DNA from: Flavobacteriaceae bacterium
GTDB lineage: Bacteria; Bacteroidota; Bacteroidia; Flavobacteriales; Flavobacteriaceae
DNA: 9,267 nucleotides
Reading direction: 5' to 3'
Assembly (NCBI GenBank): GCA_026992695.1
Contig: JALWYP010000012.1
Span: forward strand, 1 to 9,267
Shown here: in pieces, positions 1 through 5,203 of the stretch
Layout: each line of letters starts with the position of its first letter
Position numbering within the stretch: the first letter of the stretch is position 1
Program-made: the position numbers and the translations under genes
Notes under the pieces: generated by a model
The model's input: only the letters and a program-made list of their open reading frames with translations
Database searches by the model: none
Told to the model about the DNA's origin: nothing

Positions 1-8
1 AAAGCACC

Positions 9-22
9 TTGATAAATATCAT
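9..22 (+). promoter_or_regulatory. FNR/CRP-like operator upstream of hemN
   Basis: The sequence reads TTGAT-AAAT-ATCAT and matches 9 of the 10 fixed bases of the classical FNR consensus TTGAT-N4-ATCAA. Its centre is 49.5 bp upstream of the hemN ATG and 29.5 bp upstream of a -7-like element. A nearly identical site precedes ccoS, sharing 18 consecutive bases including the T-run after it. An oxygen-sensing Crp/Fnr-family activator is the inferred binder. The protein itself is not encoded in this window. Confidence 0.62.
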
Positions 23-44
23 TTTTTAATTTATATACAAGCGC

Positions 45-52
45 TACTTTTA
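45..52 (+). promoter_or_regulatory. Candidate -7 element of the hemN promoter
   Basis: TACTTTTA matches the Bacteroidota -7 consensus TAnnTTTG at every fixed base except the final G. If this element occupies about -11 to -4, transcription starts near 56 and the FNR-like site is centred near -40, the class II activator position. No good -33 TTTG is present; the bases where one is seen at the ccoS promoter read TTTA, which suits an activator-dependent promoter. The predicted leader would be only about 9 nt. Confidence 0.45.
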
Positions 53-64
53 TCCCCTTAAAAG

Positions 65-1435
65 ATGAGAACACAAACTAACTTAACGACCAAGTACAAC
101 GTTGCGGGACCTCGCTATACGAGCTATCCTACGGTTCCTTATTGGGATGGCGATTCTTTTTCGCTTTTAAAATGGAAAAAATTACTGGTTAAAAGTTTTA
201 ACGAAAGCAATGTTAATCAAGGTATTAGTTTGTATATTCATCTTCCGTTTTGTGAGCATCTTTGTACTTTTTGTGGTTGCAATAAGCGTATTACTAAGCG
301 GCATGATGTAGAAATCCCTTATATATCTTCACTTATTAAGGAATGGAAAATGTATGTTGCCTTATTTACTAGTAAACCCATTATTAAAGAAATACATTTG
401 GGAGGCGGAACACCAACTTTTTTTTCGTCTGAAAATTTAAAACTACTCATTACAGAATTATTTCATCACGCATCTGCTTCGCCGGACATAGCATTAAGTT
501 TTGAAGGGCACCCCAACAATACCACGAAAGAACATTTACAAACACTCTCTAAATTAGGTTTTAAACGAGTGAGTTTTGGTGTGCAAGATTATAATGAAAC
601 GGTTCAAAAAGCCATTCACCGAATTCAACCTTTTGAAAATGTAAAAAATGTAACACAGTGGGCAGGAGAAGCAGGGTTTAACTCGGTAGGACATGATTTA
701 ATTTTCGGATTACCGTTTCAAACTACACAAGATATTATTAACACCATTTCTAAAACAAAAGAGTTACTCCCCGACCGAATTGCTTTTTACAGTTATGCAC
801 ACGTACCTTGGATAAAAGGAAACGGACAACGTGGTTTTAAACGTGAAGATTTACCCTCGCCTCAAGAAAAAAGAGAACAATACGAAACCGGAAAATCTTT
901 ATTACAAAAGTTGGGTTATGTAGAAATTGGCATGGATCATTTTGCTTTGCCAACCGATTCATTATACCAAGCGATGAAAACAGGTAATTTACACCGCAAT
1001 TTTATGGGTTACACCCATTCTAAAACACAATTAATGATAGGTCTAGGGGTTTCTGCTATAGGTGATAGTTGGTATGCCTTTGGACAAAATGTAAAAGGGC
1101 TTGAAGAATATCAAGATTTAGTTGAAGATGATGTTTTTCCTATATACAGAGGACATATCTTAAACCAAGAAGATTTGGTTATTAGAAGGCATATTTTAAA
1201 CATTATGTGCAAAATGGAAACTTTCTGGAATACCAAAGAAACCTACATTAAAGATATTTCGGTTGTGTTATCTCGGCTAGAGGAAATGCAACAAGACGGG
1301 TTGGTTGTTTTATATCCGCATCATTTAAAAGTAACCGAAAAAGGAAGACCATTTGTTAGAAACATTTGTATGGCTTTTGATCTAAAATTACAACAAAACA
1401 AACCCGACACACAACTCTTTTCAATGACTATTTAA
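65..1435 (+). CDS. hemN: Oxygen-independent coproporphyrinogen III oxidase HemN
   Basis: This is a radical-SAM enzyme that oxidatively decarboxylates coproporphyrinogen III to protoporphyrinogen IX without O2, in the cytoplasm, in haem synthesis. At 456 aa it is close to the usual HemN length. The N-terminal KYNVAGPRYTSYPT block (10-23) is typical of true HemN. The radical-SAM iron-sulfur motif is C63-x3-C67-x2-C70, followed by G71 and C72, the extra Cys found in HemN; Y57 precedes it. The SAM-binding GGGTPT lies at 113-118, and a conserved FGVQD segment follows near 171. The C-terminal RPFVRNICMAFD stretch is also characteristic. These features argue against the haem chaperone HemW. The ATG at 65 is kept because it immediately precedes the conserved N-terminus. 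The gene stands alone on the + strand, behind an FNR-like site, and ends 8 bp inside the convergent SafE-like gene. Anaerobic or microaerobic induction is inferred. Confidence 0.95.
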   Translation: MRTQTNLTTKYNVAGPRYTSYPTVPYWDGDSFSLLKWKKLLVKSFNESNVNQGISLYIHLPFCEHLCTFCGCNKRITKRHDVEIPYISSLIKEWKMYVALFTSKPIIKEIHLGGGTPTFFSSENLKLLITELFHHASASPDIALSFEGHPNNTTKEHLQTLSKLGFKRVSFGVQDYNETVQKAIHRIQPFENVKNVTQWAGEAGFNSVGHDLIFGLPFQTTQDIINTISKTKELLPDRIAFYSYAHVPWIKGNGQRGFKREDLPSPQEKREQYETGKSLLQKLGYVEIGMDHFALPTDSLYQAMKTGNLHRNFMGYTHSKTQLMIGLGVSAIGDSWYAFGQNVKGLEEYQDLVEDDVFPIYRGHILNQEDLVIRRHILNIMCKMETFWNTKETYIKDISVVLSRLEEMQQDGLVVLYPHHLKVTEKGRPFVRNICMAFDLKLQQNKPDTQLFSMTI

Positions 1436-2141
1436 CCGGTTTGCTGCAATTATAAGAAGCATCTACTTGTTGCGTCATTTTTGGAGGTGAAAGGTACGGT
1501 ATTCCCAGTCCCAATCCTCTAAGAACAAACAACAAACCCATTAGAGCAACTACATAAGGTATTGTTCTGGTAATATAACTGCGAACTTTTCCTTTTAAAA
1601 AATTACCTAAATAAATTGCTGTTGTCATTAATGGTATGGTTCCCAAGCCAAAAATTGCCATGTACAAAGCTCCTTGCCAAGAATTTCCGGTAGATAACGC
1701 ACCAAAAACTGCCATATAAACCAATCCGCAGGGTAAAAAACCGTTTAAAAAACCGATGGTTAAAAAGGTGTCTGGTGTTTTCTTTTTTAAGGCTTTTCCC
1801 AAACCCGATTTTACTTTTGATATTATATGAAATAAAGGTTTTGAGAAATTATATTTTGCTACTGTTCTATATGGAATAAATGCAATTAATATCATTAGCA
1901 AACCAATAATTATAGACAACTGTTGTTGAAAACCAAACAGATAAAAACCTTTGCCTAAAAAGCCGAAAAGTAATCCAATAATACTATAGGATAAAATTCT
2001 TCCCAGATGATACAATCCTATTTGAAGATTTTTTTTTAATGTACTATTGCGATCGACCGGAAGCATAAAAGCAATGGGACCACACATTCCTATACAATGA
2101 AAACTACCCATTAATCCAAATACAAGGGCAGACCAAAACAT
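1428..2141 (-). CDS. TauE/SafE-family (DsbD_2-like) membrane protein of the cbb3 assembly cluster
   Basis: This 237-aa protein has about six predicted membrane segments (roughly 1-22, 41-63, 72-90, 128-150, 157-180, 193-213). It belongs to the family annotated as sulfite exporter TauE/SafE or DsbD_2 / UreH-like transmembrane domain. Two Cys-containing motifs sit inside membrane segments and could bind metal or act in redox: GSFHCIGMCG (H14, C15, C20) and NGFLPCGLVY (C138). A further Cys (C232) lies in the short C-terminal tail. Family members are often found beside FixH and CcoG in cbb3 clusters, so a role in copper handling or oxidase maturation is more likely here than sulfite export; this is inference. 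The ATG lies 2 bp after the fixH stop, so the two genes are surely co-transcribed. The TAG stop overlaps the end of hemN. The family call is firm, the transported substrate is unknown. Confidence 0.82.
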   Translation of the reverse strand: MFWSALVFGLMGSFHCIGMCGPIAFMLPVDRNSTLKKNLQIGLYHLGRILSYSIIGLLFGFLGKGFYLFGFQQQLSIIIGLLMILIAFIPYRTVAKYNFSKPLFHIISKVKSGLGKALKKKTPDTFLTIGFLNGFLPCGLVYMAVFGALSTGNSWQGALYMAIFGLGTIPLMTTAIYLGNFLKGKVRSYITRTIPYVVALMGLLFVLRGLGLGIPYLSPPKMTQQVDASYNCSKPVK

Positions 2142-2143
2142 AT

Positions 2144-2590
2144 TTAGTAGAAAATTTGATCCTTAAACATATACTTTTTACCGTTTTGTTTCCAACTAAC
2201 GGTAATGTTCCATCGACCATCTAACAAGCGATTTTCAGGTATGAGCATTTGTGCGTTGGATAAAACTAAAGGTAAGCTAAAATCCAGCTTCTTGTTAGAT
2301 GGTCTGTATAGGAACACATTGCCTTCTATATTGGTATTGTGCATCTCTTCAGGAAAAGTTAAAACAATTCCTTCAGGTGTATGTTCTGCTTTAATTCTTG
2401 AAGTCATTGCATTTGCATTTTTTTCTGCATCAATTTCTTCTTGATAAGCTAATTCTTTTTGATAATAATTGGGTGTAACCAAATCATGATTAAATTTTTT
2501 ATTGGTACTCATCATAATAACCATAACAAGTATAAATGACATAAAGGCTACAATAGCTATTACAATTCCGGTACCCCAATTTATTTTCAT
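2144..2590 (-). CDS. fixH: FixH/CcoH family cbb3 oxidase assembly protein
   Basis: This 148-aa protein has a single N-terminal membrane helix (about 7-28) followed by a soluble domain that should face the periplasm. Just after the helix comes the segment DLVTPNYYQKELAYQEEID (36-54), the recognisable FixH signature of a Tyr pair, Lys, and an acidic helix. The rest (about 70-148) looks like a small beta-rich domain. FixH/CcoH is needed for assembly or stability of cbb3 oxidase and is usually found between ccoG and ccoI. Here it follows ccoG by 11 bp and precedes the SafE-like gene by 2 bp, so it belongs to the same transcript. The ATG at 2590 places the membrane helix right at the N-terminus, as expected. 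Confidence 0.88.
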   Translation of the reverse strand: MKINWGTGIVIAIVAFMSFILVMVIMMSTNKKFNHDLVTPNYYQKELAYQEEIDAEKNANAMTSRIKAEHTPEGIVLTFPEEMHNTNIEGNVFLYRPSNKKLDFSLPLVLSNAQMLIPENRLLDGRWNITVSWKQNGKKYMFKDQIFY

Positions 2591-2601
2591 AATAGGTTAA
2601 T

Positions 2602-4023
2602 TTAATTAAATTTTCTAGGTGCTAAAAAAGTAGTGGATGTGGTTTCTATTAGTTGGTCGTTACTATACACTCCTATTCTAAGTTTTTCTTTATCCTTTTT
2701 TAAATCTCTTTTGTGAATTTCTATAAACAAAGTGCCTTCTGCAAGACCTTCTTTAGGAACTTCAAACGTGGTGTGACTTACTACTTTAATGGTTCCTTTA
2801 TGAGATAATAGCTTAAAGTGAATGTCTTTTATAGCTTTAGTCGTTTTATTAACGAGTTTGTAGGTAAATACATTACTAATAATGTCTCCTTCCTTGTGTT
2901 CGTAAAGTTGCCCCGGTAATCGTAGAACATCTGCTTCTATATCATTACGCAAAAATAACATCCCAATTAATACACCAATTAAAATTACCAATACAGCCGT
3001 GTATCCTTTTAAACGGGGAGAAAAAGTAAACTTTTTTCCTTTTTCTATATTTTCTTCGCTTGCATAGCGTATTAATCCTTTTGGTAGTTTTACATTTTCC
3101 ATTATAGAATCACAAGCATCAATACAGGCAGTACAATTTACACATTCTAGTTGTGTTCCGTTTCTTATATCAATACCTGTTGGGCATACTACCACGCATT
3201 GCTTACAATCTATACAATCTCCTTTTCCTAGTTCTGACCTATTTTCATTCTTCCTAAATTTAGATCGTCCTAATTCTCTCTCGCCTCTTTTATGGTCATA
3301 TGCTACAATTATAGATTTGTTGTCTAAAAGTACGCCTTGTAATCTTCCGTAAGGACACGCTATAATACATACCTGTTCTCTAAACCATGCAAATACAAAA
3401 TAAAATACACTGGTAAATATTAATAATGAAATAAGTGTTCCTGTATGACTGGTTGGTCCATCTTTAATATACTGAATAAGTCTATCGCTACCTATTAAAT
3501 AAGCCAAAAAGATATTTGCGATTAAAAAAGAAATAACAAAAAAGACAAACCATTTTAGTCCTTTTTTCCTAATTTTTTCTGCATTCCAAGGTTGTTTATC
3601 CAGTTTTATTTGTTTTCCTCTATCTCCTTCTATCCAATATTCAATTCGTCTAAAAACCATTTCCAAAAATATGGTTTGAGGACACATCCAACCGCAAAAA
3701 ATTCTACCAAATGCAACGGTGAAAAACACTATAAACACGACCCCAATAATCATCATTATCACAAAAATGTGAAAATCTTGTGGCCAAAACGGAGCTCCAA
3801 AAATATTAAAACGTCTTTCGAGAACGTTAAACATTAAAAATTGGTTTCCGTTAATCTTAATGAAAGGAGCGACTAAAAAGAAAGTAAGTAATACATAACT
3901 TACTATTTTACGATAATTGTAAAACTTTCCTTTCGGTTTTTTAGGGTATATCCAAGCCCTTTTCCCTTCTTTAGTGATGGTTGATATGGAATCTCTAAAT
4001 TGTTCGTTTTCTTCGGGCTTCAA
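2602..4023 (-). CDS. ccoG: CcoG/FixG cbb3 oxidase accessory iron-sulfur protein, TTG start
   Basis: This 473-aa polytopic membrane protein carries ferredoxin-type clusters. In CcoG of other bacteria it has a role in copper(II) reduction and cbb3 maturation. Membrane segments are visible near 40-56, 86-105, 157-178, 195-213 and 338-358. Cysteine motifs run in order: FCGWMCPQ (C110, C114); VCIIACPYGRLQG (C219, C223); a 4Fe-4S motif C270-x2-C273-x2-C276-x3-C280-P; and a second, C294-x2-C297-x2-C300-x3-C304. The C-terminal 365-470 is the immunoglobulin-like FixG domain. The start codon is TTG (4021-4023). No in-frame ATG exists between it and the upstream in-frame stop at 4048-4050, and the next Met is residue 64, well inside the conserved region. 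The TTG is preceded by a TAAAA ribosome-binding sequence. The gene lies 90 bp after ccoP and 11 bp before fixH. Confidence 0.94.
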   Translation of the reverse strand: MKPEENEQFRDSISTITKEGKRAWIYPKKPKGKFYNYRKIVSYVLLTFFLVAPFIKINGNQFLMFNVLERRFNIFGAPFWPQDFHIFVIMMIIGVVFIVFFTVAFGRIFCGWMCPQTIFLEMVFRRIEYWIEGDRGKQIKLDKQPWNAEKIRKKGLKWFVFFVISFLIANIFLAYLIGSDRLIQYIKDGPTSHTGTLISLLIFTSVFYFVFAWFREQVCIIACPYGRLQGVLLDNKSIIVAYDHKRGERELGRSKFRKNENRSELGKGDCIDCKQCVVVCPTGIDIRNGTQLECVNCTACIDACDSIMENVKLPKGLIRYASEENIEKGKKFTFSPRLKGYTAVLVILIGVLIGMLFLRNDIEADVLRLPGQLYEHKEGDIISNVFTYKLVNKTTKAIKDIHFKLLSHKGTIKVVSHTTFEVPKEGLAEGTLFIEIHKRDLKKDKEKLRIGVYSNDQLIETTSTTFLAPRKFN

Positions 4024-4113
4024 AATAGTTTTTATTTTATTTTTAGATTAAACACTGTGGTTGGTTAGGTTAGTCTCTAAAAACAACTATTATTTTAATG
4101 TTTGTTATCTAAG
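4024..4113 (-). other. 90-bp non-coding gap between ccoP and ccoG
   Basis: This is the longest intergenic stretch inside the oxidase cluster. It is AT-rich, has no reading frame of note and no FNR-like site. I find neither a convincing TAnnTTTG promoter element nor a GC-rich hairpin, only 4- to 5-bp inverted repeats. It may be a plain spacer, an mRNA processing region, or a weak promoter I cannot recognise. It separates structural subunits (ccoNOQP) from assembly genes (ccoG, fixH, SafE-like). Confidence 0.5.
4030..4034 (-). promoter_or_regulatory. TAAAA ribosome-binding sequence of ccoG
   Basis: On the - strand the bases read TAAAA, then six bases (ACTATT), then the TTG start of ccoG. Bacteroidota commonly use A-rich TAAAA leaders in place of a GGAGG Shine-Dalgarno. 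This supports initiation at the TTG. Confidence 0.5.
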
Positions 4114-4992
4114 TTAGTTTTCTTCTTTCCAGATTTCACCTTGTGGTTCTTTTGGATTTGCCGGTGTGGTTCCTTGCAAACTTAAAACATAACTTGCCAC
4201 TTCCTGTATTTCTAATGGTTTTAAATCTCCTTTCCAGGCAACCATACCTTTTCCATCTCGTCCGCCTTCAGAAATAGTATGAAAAACATTTTTTATACCA
4301 CCGCCCAATATCCAATATTCGTCGGTCAAGTTAGGACCAATACCTCCACCTCCATCTGCTTTGTGACAAGCTACACAGTTAGTTGTAAAAATTGCTTTTC
4401 CTTTATCTAAATCTTCTTTATCTGTAAGAAGTGTAACGGTGTTAACATCTACTAAATCTTTTGCTGTTTTTTTCCATTCTGCAATTTCTTTTTCGGCTTG
4501 AGCAACTTCTTTTTCATACTCGGTATGGGTGTCATCGGCTCCTAAAATTTCGTAGCGAGTTAAATAGACTCCCGCAAAAATAATGGTTAAATAAAACATG
4601 TACACCCACCAAGGCGGTAATTGATTGTCTAACTCTCTAATTCCGTCATAGTTATGATCTAAGATAATTTCTGATTCTTCTTCAATAGGCTTGCTTTTTC
4701 CTACCAATTTTTGGTAGGTTTTGTTAAACCAATTGTTTTGCTTTGCTTCGCTTTGTAGTTGAAGAAACCGTTCTTTAGATTCGGCTTTGAGTGATCTAAA
4801 TAAAATACTTCGCATTGCTTCAACAGCAATTTCAATAGCTACAGCAAAAAGCGTTAACACTCCTAATACAGCCCATATAATAGGATATTTTTGAAATGCC
4901 CATTGGTCTCCCGAATCAATAGTTACTTCAAATAAAACAAAGGCAACTATAACAAATAATAATACTCGTAAATAAGATGATGTTGTTTTCAT
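4114..4992 (-). CDS. ccoP: cbb3-type cytochrome c oxidase subunit III CcoP, single-haem form
   Basis: This 292-aa membrane-anchored cytochrome c subunit passes electrons towards CcoNO. Two N-terminal membrane segments (about 6-24 and 38-60) precede the FixP/CcoP N-terminal domain, whose hallmark YDGIRELDNQLPPWW (115-129) leads into a third segment (about 130-147). A charged, probably helical linker (155-180) follows. The cytochrome c domain has a single haem-binding motif, C206-V-A-C209-H210, with M250 in KGMVAWKG as the likely distal ligand, and ends near 272. Proteobacterial CcoP usually has two haem c motifs, so this is a monohaem version with additional N-terminal helices. I understand this layout to be common in Bacteroidota. 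The ATG overlaps the ccoQ stop in an ATGA (4989-4992), indicating translational coupling. Confidence 0.93.
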   Translation of the reverse strand: MKTTSSYLRVLLFVIVAFVLFEVTIDSGDQWAFQKYPIIWAVLGVLTLFAVAIEIAVEAMRSILFRSLKAESKERFLQLQSEAKQNNWFNKTYQKLVGKSKPIEEESEIILDHNYDGIRELDNQLPPWWVYMFYLTIIFAGVYLTRYEILGADDTHTEYEKEVAQAEKEIAEWKKTAKDLVDVNTVTLLTDKEDLDKGKAIFTTNCVACHKADGGGGIGPNLTDEYWILGGGIKNVFHTISEGGRDGKGMVAWKGDLKPLEIQEVASYVLSLQGTTPANPKEPQGEIWKEEN

Positions 4993-5189
4993 AATAATTG
5001 GTTGTCGTTTTGGTCGTTTTCGTCTTTTTCTAAAGGAATATTACTAACCTCGTCTATATACTCTTTTTTTGCTGATACTACCCACCAAAAAAGAAATACA
5101 AAAAAGGTGAAGAATATAAGTAACGAGATGATAGGATATATTTCTACTCCATCAATATTTTCCAAATTTCCTTTTACAAATTTTAACAT
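4989..5189 (-). CDS. ccoQ: CcoQ-like small subunit of cbb3 oxidase
   Basis: This 66-aa protein has one hydrophobic helix (about 17-39) rich in Phe and Trp. A polar, acidic tail (43-66) follows, as in CcoQ/FixQ, the small subunit that stabilises the oxidase complex. The identification rests on size, topology and its place between ccoNO and ccoP, since CcoQ sequences are poorly conserved. It starts 14 bp after the ccoNO stop and has a TAAAA sequence (5194-5198) a few bases before the ATG. Its TGA stop overlaps the ccoP ATG by 4 bp. Confidence 0.85.
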   Translation of the reverse strand: MLKFVKGNLENIDGVEIYPIISLLIFFTFFVFLFWWVVSAKKEYIDEVSNIPLEKDENDQNDNQLL

Positions 5190-5203
5190 TGGTTTTTATC
5201 TTT

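Noticed and set aside
65..1435. HemW (haem chaperone) as an alternative to HemN
   Set aside because: The GPRYTSYPT N-terminus, the fourth cysteine after the radical-SAM motif (CGC) and the RNICMAFD C-terminus fit true HemN.
1434..1441. AACCGGTT palindrome as a bidirectional terminator
   Set aside because: It has no loop, is only 8 bp, has no flanking U-run and overlaps the coding ends.
2205..2444. Open frame on the + strand opposite fixH
   Set aside because: It lies wholly antisense to a well-supported fixH gene and its translation resembles no protein family I know.
3592..3837. Open frame on the + strand opposite ccoG
   Set aside because: It is antisense to conserved CcoG membrane and cysteine motifs, and its composition is that of a shadow frame.
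4045..4110. Small repeats and inverted repeats (ggttggttaggtt; AACAA...TTGTT) in the ccoP-ccoG gap
   Set aside because: Stems are 4-5 bp with mismatches and no U-tail. This is expected by chance in AT-rich sequence.
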